A stretch of 58,197 nt of DNA from Marinisporobacter sp. Lineage in GTDB: Bacteria > Bacillota > Clostridia > Peptostreptococcales > Thermotaleaceae. Shown in pieces: positions 36,729 to 46,188 of the stretch; within the stretch, counting starts at the first letter, position 1, and each line of letters opens with the position of its first letter. Where the stretch lies: assembly GCA_025210395.1 (NCBI GenBank), contig JAOARV010000039.1:1-58197 (forward strand), written 5' to 3'. Made by a program: the position numbers and the translations under genes. The notes beneath the pieces were generated by a model. It saw only the letters and a list, made by a program, of their open reading frames with translations, did not search any database and was not told where the DNA came from.

Positions 36729-38828
36729 TCAAATCTTAAATTTCGATATGGCTTCTTGTAATTCTTGTGCAAGCTCAGCAAGGCTTTCACTGGCTCCTGC
36801 TATTTCTTGCATAGATGCAGATTGTTCCTCTGTTGAAGCAGAAGCCTCTTGGGTTGAAGCAGCATTTTCCTCTGCAATAGCAGATAGAGACTGAATCACA
36901 TCTAAAATACTGGTTTGTTTTTCCTCCATTTGTTCTACAGAGATATGCATACCGTTTATAGCTTTTTCAGCATGATTGATGGAACTTGCAATTTCTTTAT
37001 ATTTAGCTTCTGTCTTGTGGACACTTCTTGCTTGATTTTCTATAATGATTTCAGTATTTTTCATTTTTTCTACAGCATCTCTTGCATTTATTAAGAGATC
37101 ATTTACGATGAGATCAATTTCTTTTGTGGAAGCTGTTGATTCTTCAGCTAATTTTCTGATTTCTTCTGCTACAACAGCAAAGCCTTTCCCTGCATCTCCT
37201 GCACGAGCAGCTTCTATGGCAGCATTTAGAGCTAATAAATTGGTTTGCTCTGCAATAGATGCGATGACATTGCTTGCTTGTCTGATTTTTTCTGAACTTG
37301 TATTTGTTTGATCAATAACATGAACGATTTCTTGTGTTGCTTGACTACTTTCCATATTCTTTTCTGTTAAATCTTCTATGACTGCTAAACCTTCTTGAAT
37401 AAGATGATTGACTTGATTAGATGCATTATTTACATTATTCATTAACTTTTGATTCTTTTTCACAATGTTTCCCAAATCATATATTTTTTCTGAACCTATT
37501 TCTGTATCCCTTGCTTGATCCATAGCGCCTTTTGCTAATTCTTCGAGAGTTCTAGCAACTTCTTCGGAACTTGTTGCTGAGTGCTGTGATGTAGCAGTTA
37601 ATTCTTCAGAGGAAGCGGCTACTTGTCCAGATACATCAAGAACTTGTTTAATAAGTTCTATGAAATTTTTTTGTAAATTAGCTAATGCATTTGCCATTTG
37701 ACCTGTTTCGTCTTTTCTGTTTAGTAATTTTATAGCTGGCTCAGTTTCATCATAGGTTAAATCATAAGTAGATAATCTTTCAATAATATGAGAAAGTATA
37801 ACGATAGATCGTACAACATATTTACTATTGTAATAAAGGACTGCAGCAATAACAGACATGCCGATAACAGCTACTAGAATCATCCATTGAAACATATGAT
37901 TTGTAGATGCCATCATTTCATTTTTGGGTACGATAGTTGTATAGGACCAATAAAGATCCATCCCTTCAAAGGCAACAGGGGTATAAAATTTATATACATC
38001 CTGCTTCATGCTTTCTGAATAGGAAACGTTGGAAAAAGCTTCACCCTTTTGTATTCTATTTAAATAATCTAGCCCTAAATCTCCTGTAAATTCTCCACCT
38101 ATTTTATTTACTCGATCAGGAACTGGATGAGCAAGGACTGTACCATCATTATTTATAAGTCGTCCAAAGCCATTGTCAAATAGCTTTACAGTGGAATTGA
38201 TTGTTGTTAATTGTTCAAGAGAAATATCTAGACCTGCTACTCCTAAAAATTCATTATTGATCATAATAGGTTCACAAAATGAAATGGTCGTTACGCGCTT
38301 GCCATCTAATTCATAAGTAGCTGGTTTAGCAATAAAGCTTTTTTGGGTTTTTTTAGGTATGAGATAATAGTCATTTTTATTATAAGCACTAGCAGCTTCT
38401 AAAACTAGCTGATCTTCACTTCTTCCCCAAACAGGAGAGAATCTACCAGTATTGTTACTTCCTAGCGTATTTACATATGCTTGGTCATTTCCATCGAAGG
38501 CATTAGGTTCCCATACAATCCAAGTATATAGATAATTTGGGTTGTGTTCTAATTTTTCTTTTAACATTTGTATAATGATTTTTCGATCAGTCATATTGCT
38601 TTGCTTTAAGTATTTGATGGTTTCAACAATTCCTTTGGCATCGTCAGAAGCATCATCTAAAATAGTATGCATTTCATGGGCGATATTTTTTGTTGTCAAT
38701 TTAATATGCTCTAGGTGACATGCTTTCGTATTCGTGTAGCTATTCACCATTAAATAACTCATCATCAATGTTGATATAATGACCATGACTCCAAGGTTTA
38801 AAAAGATTAATCGTGTTTTCAGTTTCAT
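36729..38828 (-). CDS. methyl-accepting chemotaxis protein with dCache domain
   Basis: This 699-residue chemoreceptor has TM1 (about 8-28), a double Cache ligand domain at about 40-290 ([37 protein letters not shown]), TM2 (about 313-335), HAMP and a long cytoplasmic coiled coil. The signalling tip reads [20 protein letters not shown], followed by [13 protein letters not shown]. The C-terminus lacks a CheR-binding pentapeptide. It is read from a sigma54 promoter just upstream (38875-38891). Neighbours on the same strand are a kinase and a sigma54 activator, its likely regulators. Confidence 0.93.
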   Translation of the reverse strand: MKLKTRLIFLNLGVMVIISTLMMSYLMVNSYTNTKACHLEHIKLTTKNIAHEMHTILDDASDDAKGIVETIKYLKQSNMTDRKIIIQMLKEKLEHNPNYLYTWIVWEPNAFDGNDQAYVNTLGSNNTGRFSPVWGRSEDQLVLEAASAYNKNDYYLIPKKTQKSFIAKPATYELDGKRVTTISFCEPIMINNEFLGVAGLDISLEQLTTINSTVKLFDNGFGRLINNDGTVLAHPVPDRVNKIGGEFTGDLGLDYLNRIQKGEAFSNVSYSESMKQDVYKFYTPVAFEGMDLYWSYTTIVPKNEMMASTNHMFQWMILVAVIGMSVIAAVLYYNSKYVVRSIVILSHIIERLSTYDLTYDETEPAIKLLNRKDETGQMANALANLQKNFIELIKQVLDVSGQVAASSEELTATSQHSATSSEEVARTLEELAKGAMDQARDTEIGSEKIYDLGNIVKKNQKLMNNVNNASNQVNHLIQEGLAVIEDLTEKNMESSQATQEIVHVIDQTNTSSEKIRQASNVIASIAEQTNLLALNAAIEAARAGDAGKGFAVVAEEIRKLAEESTASTKEIDLIVNDLLINARDAVEKMKNTEIIIENQARSVHKTEAKYKEIASSINHAEKAINGMHISVEQMEEKQTSILDVIQSLSAIAEENAASTQEASASTEEQSASMQEIAGASESLAELAQELQEAISKFKI

Positions 38829-38874
38829 GTATAGACCTCCTCAAATAGATTAATAATAGACTTTCAGAATAATA

Positions 38875-38891
38875 TGCAAGAAACAAGCCAA
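38875..38891 (-). promoter_or_regulatory. sigma54 (-24/-12) promoter of the chemoreceptor gene
   Basis: On the minus strand TTGGCTTGTTTCTTGCA has GG and GC exactly 10 bases apart and full TTGGC and TTGCA blocks. The predicted start is near 38864, about 36 bases before the ATG. Candidate activator sites upstream are CATTGTA-N6-TACAATG at 38918-38937 and TGTA-N5-TACA at 38978-38990. Confidence 0.75.
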
Positions 38892-38937
38892 TAAAGGAAA
38901 ATATGTAAAAAATAAAGCATTGTAGAAAAATACAATG

Positions 38938-38972
38938 AAAAACCTATCTGCTAATGAGCAGATGAGATAGGT
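38938..38972 (-). terminator. terminator after the sigma54 activator gene
   Basis: On the minus strand ACCTA...TCTGCT / AGCAGA TAGGT with a 5-base bulge, then TTTTTC. It separates the regulator transcript from the chemoreceptor promoter. Confidence 0.6.
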
Positions 38973-39014
38973 AAAACTGTAAAAATTACAATTTTAGGAG
39001 CAAAAATGAAAATT

Positions 39015-40346
39015 TTACATGTTTATTTCATACTTTTTTATTTTGTTATATAAGGTTTTTTCGCTGATGCCTAAGATTCGTATAGCATCTTTTTTATTAC
39101 CCTTCACTTTTTTTAATATATTTAGGATATGTTCTTTTTCAAGGGCTTCTATAGTAAGATCGTCATCATATTTTTTAGAGCACTCATGTGCGCCATATAG
39201 ATCTGAATGAAAAAAAGAAGGTAAATCCCCTAGAGTAAGTTCTTCTTTGTTAGCAAACGAAAGCATGCTTTCAACGACATTTTTTAATTGACGAACATTT
39301 CCTGGCCAATGATATGTATGAAAAGCTACTAATACTTCAGGAGAAACTCTTTTTACAGGGGTAATATAATCTTGTTTGAAATTACGAATAAAGTGTGCGA
39401 CTAATAAATTAATATCCTCTTTTCTAGACCTTAAAGGAGGAAGAGTGATATTAAAGGTATTAATTCTGTAAAATAAATCCATGAGGAATCGATTTTGTTG
39501 AATTTCTTCTTGTATATTTTTATTGGTTGAACAGATCAATCTAAAATCTGAAGAAAGCTGTGCATTGCTACCTAATCTCTCAAAAAATTTATATTCTATT
39601 ACTCTTAATAATTTTGTTTGAAGACAAATATCCATTTCACAGATTTCGTCTAAGAATAAAGTGCCTTGGTGAGCTTCTTCTAATTTTCCCTTTTTTGAAG
39701 AAACAGCTCCTGTAAAAGCCCCTTTTTCATAGCCGAAAAGCTCGCTTTCTAATAATTCAGAAGGGATAGCAGCACAATTAATTTTAAGCAGACGGTGATG
39801 TTTTCGAACAGAATGATAATGAATAAAATCTACTAACAGCTCTTTCCCCGTACCGCTTTCTCCTAAAATTAAAACAGGCGCATCACTAGTAGATAATTTC
39901 AAAGCTTGGTCGATACAATTTTTTATATTTTTATTGCTACCAATGATTCTCTCACCAGTATTCATAAGGGGGGAGTTATAGCAAAAATTTTCTGATAAAA
40001 CATTTGCAATGATTTTTCGGATATCTTTTAGTTTAAAGGGCTTAGCTATAAAATCTATAGCACCATTTTTGAGAAAATATTTGGATTTTTGTTTTTCTGC
40101 ATAAGCTGTAATAATGATAATTTTCAAATGGGGAGATATTTTTTTTATAGCCTTTAATGCTTCTATGCCATCTATATGAGGCATTTGAACATCCAAAAGA
40201 ATTAGATCAGGGCAATTTCTTTTCATAGCTTCAATAGCTGAGGAAGCATCATAGAAAGCTTTTGCATCAAAATGATCCTTTTTTAAAACACGTTCTAGTA
40301 AGTCTGATATTTCTTTATGATCATCAATGATAAATATTTTTTTCAT
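39015..40346 (-). CDS. sigma54-dependent response regulator (NtrC type)
   Basis: This 443-residue activator has a receiver with D52 (LILLDVQMPHIDG). The AAA+ domain has Walker A GESGTGKE, an intact GAFTGA loop (YEKGAFTGA), Walker B GTLFLDEICEMD and RQLKNVVESM. A Fis-like helix-turn-helix follows (GNKKDAIRILGISEKTLYNK). It overlaps the kinase gene by 23 bases, so it is translationally coupled. The only nearby sigma54 promoter is that of the chemoreceptor gene just downstream, the probable target. Confidence 0.92.
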   Translation of the reverse strand: MKKIFIIDDHKEISDLLERVLKKDHFDAKAFYDASSAIEAMKRNCPDLILLDVQMPHIDGIEALKAIKKISPHLKIIIITAYAEKQKSKYFLKNGAIDFIAKPFKLKDIRKIIANVLSENFCYNSPLMNTGERIIGSNKNIKNCIDQALKLSTSDAPVLILGESGTGKELLVDFIHYHSVRKHHRLLKINCAAIPSELLESELFGYEKGAFTGAVSSKKGKLEEAHQGTLFLDEICEMDICLQTKLLRVIEYKFFERLGSNAQLSSDFRLICSTNKNIQEEIQQNRFLMDLFYRINTFNITLPPLRSRKEDINLLVAHFIRNFKQDYITPVKRVSPEVLVAFHTYHWPGNVRQLKNVVESMLSFANKEELTLGDLPSFFHSDLYGAHECSKKYDDDLTIEALEKEHILNILKKVKGNKKDAIRILGISEKTLYNKIKKYEINM

Positions 40347-41733
40347 GAATAGTCTCCTTACATGAATGAGTAAAAGGAATGATTATTTTAAAGGAAGAAC
40401 CTTTATGTACATCTGAAGTAACAGAGATATTTCCTCCACATGCAGTGATAAGCTTTTTCGCAATACTAAGTCCTAGACCTGCTCCTTCATATTTTTTCTT
40501 AGAGGAATGATCTACTTGATAAAAAGGATTAAAAATATTATTGATCTTAGTTGAAGGAATTCCAATACCACAATCATTAATTTGAATTTCTATATGATGT
40601 TTTTCTTCTTTGAGAATGATCTGAATACTACCTTCCTCAGAAAATTTTATAGCATTATCTAAGAGGTTATCCATAACTTGTCTAAGTCGAAAAGGATCTG
40701 CCATAATAAAAATATTTCTATTTGGAACAGTTGTATTTATATGAAGGGGCGTATCCTTTAAGAGAAAGTCTCTTTCCTGTGCTATTATTTTGATAAAATC
40801 AGTAATATTAATATATTCATAATTTAATTTGATCGTCATCGTATCTAATAGAGAAAGGTCTAAAAGATCATTTATCAAATATTGAAGTCTTTCAGCATTT
40901 GTATAGGCTGTATTTAGGAATTTTTTTTGTAGATCATTCAAAGGTCCTTCTTCTTCAAGTAAATATTCTATATAAGTCATAGTAATATTAAGGGGGGTTT
41001 TTAGCTCATGACTTATATTTGCAATAAATTTATCTTTTGCCATGGTAGCCGTATGTAATTCTTCATTTTTTTTATATAAAGTCTCTAATGTTGATAGATG
41101 CTGTTGAGATAGCGATGTAAGCTTTTGATTATTTGCTTCTATTTCCTTCATAAAAAGCTTTTTGTTTGTATAGTTATTTACAAGCAATAGAATACAGTAT
41201 ATTGCTATTGAAGATAAAATTGTCATGCTCATAATAAGCTTGAATAAGAGCTTATAGGAAAGAGGCAATAAGGAGAACATGAATAAAGCTTTAACGATCG
41301 TGTATACAAAATACGCAAATAGAATTTTTTGAATTCGTATGGTTTTATTCATAGCTCTAATTTTTCTATTTCTATGAAAAAGTGAACCTATGAGCATAGG
41401 GGATAAAATTCCTAAAAAGATGCCTTGGAAGACAAAAGCTCCTCCTATAAACAAACGGAAAAGGAAAGGCAAAATACAACAAATCAATCCAAAGGTTGCT
41501 CCATACATATAGGATATTGTAAAAATAGGAACACTTCTTAAGTCTATAGACATCTCTTCGTATGTAAAAGGAAAAGACATAACAATAATAGACAGCACAC
41601 CTCCTAAAAGAGCATGAATGAAAGTCTGGAGTTTAGAAGATATATTTTTTTTAATTCCAAAATCATTTAATTGAAAGCTTATATAGAAAAATCCAACAAT
41701 GATTAACATGTTATCTAAAAATGTGTGCCACAT
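40324..41733 (-). CDS. sensor histidine kinase with LytS-type multi-TM sensor
   Basis: This kinase has about 469 residues from ATG 41733. That start has AGGAG eight bases upstream, while the longer in-frame start at 41805 does not. The sensor has five to six membrane helices and the 5TM-LytS-like block SVPIFTISYMYGATFGLICC with FRLFIGGAFVFQGIFLGILS. A coiled linker leads to HisKA (FIANISHELKTPLNITM) and HATPase boxes (NDCGIGIPSTKINNIFNPFY, GAGLGLSIAKKLI). It is paired with the sigma54 regulator that it overlaps. The signal is unknown; such sensors read membrane or small-molecule states. Confidence 0.88.
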   Translation of the reverse strand: MWHTFLDNMLIIVGFFYISFQLNDFGIKKNISSKLQTFIHALLGGVLSIIVMSFPFTYEEMSIDLRSVPIFTISYMYGATFGLICCILPFLFRLFIGGAFVFQGIFLGILSPMLIGSLFHRNRKIRAMNKTIRIQKILFAYFVYTIVKALFMFSLLPLSYKLLFKLIMSMTILSSIAIYCILLLVNNYTNKKLFMKEIEANNQKLTSLSQQHLSTLETLYKKNEELHTATMAKDKFIANISHELKTPLNITMTYIEYLLEEEGPLNDLQKKFLNTAYTNAERLQYLINDLLDLSLLDTMTIKLNYEYINITDFIKIIAQERDFLLKDTPLHINTTVPNRNIFIMADPFRLRQVMDNLLDNAIKFSEEGSIQIILKEEKHHIEIQINDCGIGIPSTKINNIFNPFYQVDHSSKKKYEGAGLGLSIAKKLITACGGNISVTSDVHKGSSFKIIIPFTHSCKETIHEKNIYH

Positions 41734-41895
41734 GGTCAAGCTCCTTGATAGACGGAATTGTGCCGAAATCTCAAAATCATGCAATAAATACCAAGTTTTT
41801 CTCATGACATATAGTATAATAGAAAAACATTAGCAATTCAAATACATTCTATAAAAGGAATTTAATAATTTTTTATAGTTTTATTATAACAGAAT

Positions 41896-42955
41896 ATGAA
41901 AGCTATAGCAGAAAAATATTCTGGGAAAATATACGGAGTATTTGTAACCTTCAACCCTGAATTAACACCAGCTACTACTAACAAAGTACATGCATTTTGG
42001 TATATGGAGAGTGATATGAATGAGAATTTCAAGGACAAGGCCAATGCAGATAAAAGCTGGTTTAAGAAGGATGATCCTAATATGAATTGGTTTTATAGTG
42101 TAATCAATACTTCGGAAGGAAAAATCTGGAATTAATCAGGAACTATCTGCTAGTATGGAGGAGACAGTTGCTTCAACAGAAGAAATGGACATATCTTCAC
42201 AAGAAATTCAAAAAGCTGTACAAGTTATTTCACAGAGAACACAAGAGGGGTCAATTGCAGCGGGTGAAATCAGTAATAGGGCAGAAAGTACAAGAAAAAA
42301 TGTTAATGAGTCTCAAAAAAAGGCAAAAGCATTATTTGAAGTAACAAAAGAACAGTTGAAGCAGGCAATTCATAAATCTACAGTTGTAGAGCAAATTAAC
42401 ATTTTATCAGAAGTCATTATGCAAATAACAGAAAAGACGAATTTATTGGCATTAAACGCAGCAATAGAAGCAGTAAGAGCTGGTGAGTCAGGAAGAGGTT
42501 TTTCTGTAGTTGCTGACGAAATAAGAAAGCTTGCAGAACAATCCAAGCAAACCGTACTTGAAATTCAAGGAGTAACATCAAAAGTAACTAGTTTAGTATA
42601 CAATTTATCAAATAGTGCGAATGATTTGCTAGAATATGTATCTATAGATGTTGATCATGATTATAAAACAATGCTACAAGTAGCAGATCAATATAGTGAT
42701 GATGCTCAATTTGTTGATGAACTGGTTACTGATTTTAGTACTACCGCAGAAGAACTCCTAGTGTCTATTCAAAGTGTAATGAATGCTATTGAAGGCATAA
42801 TTATTGCAACTAATGAAGGAGCTTGTGGTGCTTCAGATATTACCAATAGAGTGTCAAAAGTCAATGATAAAGCCAATGAAATTAATCAGCAAGTTGAAGA
42901 AACGAAGAGTAGTATGGACAAATTAAAAGTTGTGGTAGATAAATTTAGAATATAA
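41896..42955 (+). pseudogene. broken methyl-accepting chemotaxis protein gene
   Basis: Two pieces of one chemoreceptor remain. At 41896-42135 a fragment of the first Cache domain reads AFWYMESDMNENFKDKANAD and WFKKDDPNMNWFY. From about 42137 a second piece, in another frame, runs [20 protein letters not shown] through the signalling tip [20 protein letters not shown] to [10 protein letters not shown]1, most of the ligand domain, TM2 and HAMP are missing, and the junction is a deletion plus frame change. A cytosolic product from ATG 42155 could still be made but has no ribosome site. It is probably an inactive paralogue of the receptor at 36.7-38.8 kb. Confidence 0.8.
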
Positions 42956-43030
42956 GTTTTGGCTTATGGAAATGAAATAATTTTATAAGGGGCTGGTATA
43001 TATTTTCGCTATATCCCATTAAAATCACTT

Positions 43031-43066
43031 CTCAAGGGAAATTTCCCTTGAGTTATCTTTTTTTAC
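43031..43066 (+). terminator. perfect 22-bp palindrome with T-run
   Basis: CTCAAGGGAAA and its exact complement follow without spacer, then TTATCTTTTTTT. It probably ends the chemoreceptor remnant's transcript. Related TTCCCTTGAG sequences recur at about 43371 and 46098. Confidence 0.6.
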
Positions 43067-43123
43067 CCTAAAAACACCCCTTTTTTTCGAGGATTTTCCT
43101 TGAGATTTTCAAAAATATAAAAA

Positions 43124-43154
43124 AGAGAAACATATACAGTGTATACATTTCTCT
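43124..43154 (-). terminator. terminator downstream of the reverse-rubrerythrin remnant
   Basis: The outer stem AGAGAAA / TTTCTCT encloses an inner TATAC / GTATA. On the minus strand TTTTTTATATTTTTG follows it. Confidence 0.5.
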
Positions 43155-43178
43155 AATTTTACTATAAACATTTCATGT

Positions 43179-43217
43179 CTTGACAGTAGGTAAACCGTTG
43201 ATTTACCTACTGTCAAG
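43179..43217. repeat. perfect 16-bp inverted repeat
   Basis: CTTGACAGTAGGTAAA, a 7-base loop, then its exact complement. GATAGTTTTTTC follows on the plus strand. It lies 21 bases beyond the stop of the truncated gene on the minus strand. It is probably a terminator, or possibly a protein-binding site near the island junction. Confidence 0.6.
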
Positions 43218-43238
43218 GATAGTTTTTTCTTGTTATTC

Positions 43239-43295
43239 TTACTTTCCAAAGTATCTCTCAAGTAATCCTTTAAATGCCATACCATGCCTAGCTTC
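43239..43295 (-). pseudogene. 3' fragment of a reverse-rubrerythrin (NADH peroxidase) gene
   Basis: On the minus strand the codons EARHGMAFKGLLERYFGK followed by TAA match the C-terminal end of clostridial reverse rubrerythrins (EARHGSAFRGLLNRYF type). Upstream of GAA at 43295 the reading no longer fits the family. Only 18 codons remain and no start is near, so the gene is cut here. The break coincides with the left edge of the mobile island, so the 5' part of the gene may lie beyond the right end of the island. Confidence 0.65.
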
Positions 43296-43416
43296 AACAC
43301 GGGTACTTAAAATAAAAGTCAGTAATAATAAGGGATAAGAAGTTGAAACATTCGGTTTCCCGGGACTTTCCCTTGAGAATTTTATATTTTAAAAACTGGA
43401 TTTTGAAGAGTTTTTA

Positions 43417-44160
43417 TTAATCTTCCATCCCGTCATCTATCCATTTATCAAATTCTTCTATTATAATATTTGCATCATAATAAGTCCCATAATCTGTACC
43501 GCTATGTTTTTCAAACCAATTTTTTGCTTTTTCTCCACATTCTTTAACGAGTTCATCTATGAAATTGTTATAACTTAATTCTGAGAATACAAGTGTTTTT
43601 AATCCCTCTTTATTTCCTAGAGAGGATAAATTAGAAGCTTTTGTTACAGCATCACCAATCCATACTTTGTTATTTATTCCGACATCCTTTCTACCAGCTT
43701 TTACTACTAGTTCCTTTGATGTAGATACTCCTATCCCAACTAGAATTTTGGGATAATCTTTATCTTCTAATAGCTTGTTCAACATTTTCATATATGTATT
43801 TATGAAACATGCTTTGTTTAGAATTTTATATTCATCTGTCATTTGAGGTGTAGTATAGATGGCATATACACAATCCCCACGAATACCTATTTCTCTTAAA
43901 TTATCACCATCCCTAAGTATTTCAATAATTTCAGAAGTAAAACTTCTTATTATTTTTGATACCTTCTCTTTATCTTCTTCAGAAAATAATGTAGATGAAT
44001 CTCTAATGTCAATAAATACTCCAGTTACCCAACTGTAGTAACCATTATTAAATGTAAATTCACTATCTTTTGGTACTTTGTCTTGCTCCTTAACTTCTAA
44101 CTTATTATCTAAAATATCTTTAACTCTTTTTTTTCCAGCTTTATAATCGTAATCAGCCAT
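43417..44160 (-). CDS. pycC: Pycsar pyrimidine nucleotide cyclase
   Basis: This 247-residue class III nucleotide-cyclase-like protein is predicted to sense phage infection and make cCMP or cUMP. Both metal-binding aspartates are present: D51 in GVFIDIRDSSTLF and D96 in GIRGDCVYAIYTTP, the latter text being typical of Pycsar cyclases. The later segment ILVGIGVSTSKELVVKAGRK, then WIGDAVTKASNLSSLG, gives the second half of the active site. There is no membrane segment. GGGGG lies about ten bases before the ATG. It follows the transmembrane effector gene by 18 bases on the same strand, the usual two-gene Pycsar order. Which pyrimidine is used cannot be read from the sequence. Confidence 0.85.
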   Translation of the reverse strand: MADYDYKAGKKRVKDILDNKLEVKEQDKVPKDSEFTFNNGYYSWVTGVFIDIRDSSTLFSEEDKEKVSKIIRSFTSEIIEILRDGDNLREIGIRGDCVYAIYTTPQMTDEYKILNKACFINTYMKMLNKLLEDKDYPKILVGIGVSTSKELVVKAGRKDVGINNKVWIGDAVTKASNLSSLGNKEGLKTLVFSELSYNNFIDELVKECGEKAKNWFEKHSGTDYGTYYDANIIIEEFDKWIDDGMED

Positions 44161-44178
44161 ATTTAAAATCCCCCATTT

Positions 44179-44745
44179 CTAATATATCAAAATCCCTATT
44201 CCCAAAAACACTACAAATAGTATACATCCTATAAAGGAAGTCAAAAATCCTATTTTATAATTTTTAAATTTAGCATCACATATAAAAGCATTCAAATATA
44301 TTTGTGAAATAATATCATTTATATAATCATCGTCATTACAATTAAGTAGTTTTTCTTTATATTGCTTATATGTAGGATTTTTAGCTATATTACCAAAGAA
44401 AACTTTAGAATCTAAATCTAATTCGTCTTGCTGTTTGTCACTACAATCTGTTTTAGGAAACAATACCTGAAAAAGTTTATAGATACCAAATACAAAAACA
44501 ATAGAAGAGAAAACAATTAAAATTAAATATAGAATGTCATAACGCATACCGTTTTTCCATGAGGTTATAATGATATTTTTAAGTTTTATAATTCCTTTGC
44601 TTGTAAATAAAATAGTTGATAGTACACCGTATATCCCCAACATAATAGATGCTTTGGTATCACAATTATTAACAAATCCAATTATTCTATCTAAAATATC
44701 TAAGGCATCATTTTTACTGATATTTTCAACTTGTAAATCAGGCAT
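44179..44745 (-). CDS. Pycsar transmembrane effector
   Basis: This 188-residue membrane protein starts with the soluble segment DALDILDRIIGFVNNCDTKA, which is characteristic of Pycsar effectors. Transmembrane helices follow at about 37-52 (SIMLGIYGVLSTILFT), 75-95 and 165-187. In Pycsar systems such PycTM effectors bind the cyclic pyrimidine made by the cyclase and damage the inner membrane, stopping phage growth by cell arrest. ATG 44745 is chosen because AAGGAG is ten bases upstream; an in-frame GTG at 44754 overlaps that site. The cyclase gene follows in the same transcript. Confidence 0.82.
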   Translation of the reverse strand: MPDLQVENISKNDALDILDRIIGFVNNCDTKASIMLGIYGVLSTILFTSKGIIKLKNIIITSWKNGMRYDILYLILIVFSSIVFVFGIYKLFQVLFPKTDCSDKQQDELDLDSKVFFGNIAKNPTYKQYKEKLLNCNDDDYINDIISQIYLNAFICDAKFKNYKIGFLTSFIGCILFVVFLGIGILIY

Positions 44746-44790
44746 AGTAACCACTCTCCTTATGGAAAATTATACTATATCAAGAAGAAA

Positions 44791-44826
44791 AAAGATATTA
44801 TTAAGAGCGAAATTAATAATATCTTT
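44791..44826. terminator. 14-bp perfect inverted repeat before the Pycsar operon
   Basis: AAAGATATTATTAA and its exact complement around an 8-base loop. On the minus strand TTTTTTCTTC follows, and on the plus strand GGATTTTTT follows. It separates the zinc-ribbon gene at 45.0 kb from the Pycsar pair. A TATAAT on the minus strand near 44771-44776 could start the Pycsar transcript. Confidence 0.65.
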
Positions 44827-45001
44827 GGATTTTTTGCATCAAAATGTAAAATTTTCTATTTTGTATTTTGTTTATCTATAAAGCATTTAGAGTTAATAAT
44901 AAATTTTTCTAGGGGTTTATTTAATTTTTTATTATAATAACAAATGATAAAGAGAAGATGGATATGAGCCATTATTCTGCTCTTGTCCTCTCAAAAGTAT
45001 A

Positions 45002-45982
45002 TTAATGATTTACTTCTTCGTCGGCTTCATAAGATTCAATATTATTTTCGATTTCCGCTTTCCATAAAACATCAAGAAATGAAAAAAATTTATTTTTCAA
45101 TTTAATAGAAAAGTTATCTTTCCACTTCATTTCGTTACAATTAGAGCAAGTAGGAAATTTACTAAAAGCTACAAAGAATTTTAGAGAACCACAGGCATTA
45201 CATTTATATGAACTACTTTTTTTAACATAACGAATAGAATCTTTAGAAGCTTGCATATCAGGAATTGGACTATTTAGATACCTAAAAAGCAATCTTATAC
45301 CTGAGAACATAATTGCAAAAACTATAGCTGAAGCTGCAAACTGTTCATTAGAAAGTTCTTTACCGGTAGATAATATAAAGAATGCTAACAAGATGAAAAT
45401 TAAGAAGCATAGAGAGAGTATATTACATAAATAGATAGCAATCTCTTTAAAGGTAGACGTTAGTTTGTCTGAAAAAGACAAGGTGAATTTATCTTCTAAA
45501 TAATTGGAAATCTTATTATAAACTGATTGTCTGTTTCCCATAAAAAAATATATATCTGATTGAATTTTAGCTCTTAAGTTAAAATATTCCTGTAGAGAAA
45601 GTGTTGAATTAATTTGAGATAAATCTGTATTTTCTTTGAAAAATCCTTTTTCATAAGAACGTAAAGTTATTAAATCTTTATATGTTGAATTAGGAACTAG
45701 ATAACTGTATTTGTTCAAAATATCCATATTATTATTTTCGTTTTCAGAAACAAAAATGAAAGAATTTTCATTAGATAATAGTAAAGTCAAAGGAGTATAT
45801 ACAGATGTGAATTCTTCAATTAAATCATTCTTAAAATTACTTCGAAGCTCATAGTAATGTTTTCGAATAGGATAATAGGTTTTAACAAGAGCTGATATAG
45901 CAGAAATAATAGTGATGATGATTGTAATATGAGGGATATATTCAGTAGGAAATAAGGAAAATATTTTATTAAAAGGACCCAA
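45002..45982 (-). CDS. membrane protein with C-terminal zinc ribbon, unknown function
   Basis: This 326-residue protein has TM1 near 15-35 (ITIIITIISAISALVKTYY), a charged middle of about 140 residues and two adjacent helices near 180-205 and 215-235. A CxxC...CxxC zinc ribbon follows at about 258-280 (YKCNACGS ... FPTCSNCNE), then an acidic tail. The start is TTG at 45982 with AGAAGGT upstream. I know no family with this order. It lies between the Pycsar pair and a second zinc-ribbon membrane protein on the same strand, all inside the island. A defence role is only inferred from the neighbours. Confidence 0.65.
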   Translation of the reverse strand: MGPFNKIFSLFPTEYIPHITIIITIISAISALVKTYYPIRKHYYELRSNFKNDLIEEFTSVYTPLTLLLSNENSFIFVSENENNNMDILNKYSYLVPNSTYKDLITLRSYEKGFFKENTDLSQINSTLSLQEYFNLRAKIQSDIYFFMGNRQSVYNKISNYLEDKFTLSFSDKLTSTFKEIAIYLCNILSLCFLIFILLAFFILSTGKELSNEQFAASAIVFAIMFSGIRLLFRYLNSPIPDMQASKDSIRYVKKSSSYKCNACGSLKFFVAFSKFPTCSNCNEMKWKDNFSIKLKNKFFSFLDVLWKAEIENNIESYEADEEVNH

Positions 45983-46188
45983 TATAAAAACCTTCTTTCT
46001 TTAAAATCTAATAGTTATTTTATATCTAACAACAAGGGTATTTAAGGAAAAAATCAAACTTCTATATCCTTTATAAACACTAGATTTAGACTACTTATTA
46101 AGGGGAATTTCCCTTGGTGAGTTTTATTTTCAATTATGCTGAAATTAAAGGGAAGATACTATGTATCATTACATATTTAAAACGGTCT

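Noticed and set aside
43109..43300. 63-residue minus-strand reading frame as a gene
   Set aside because: Another frame of the same strand reads a clear reverse-rubrerythrin C-terminus; the longer frame has no ribosome site and runs through the inverted repeat.
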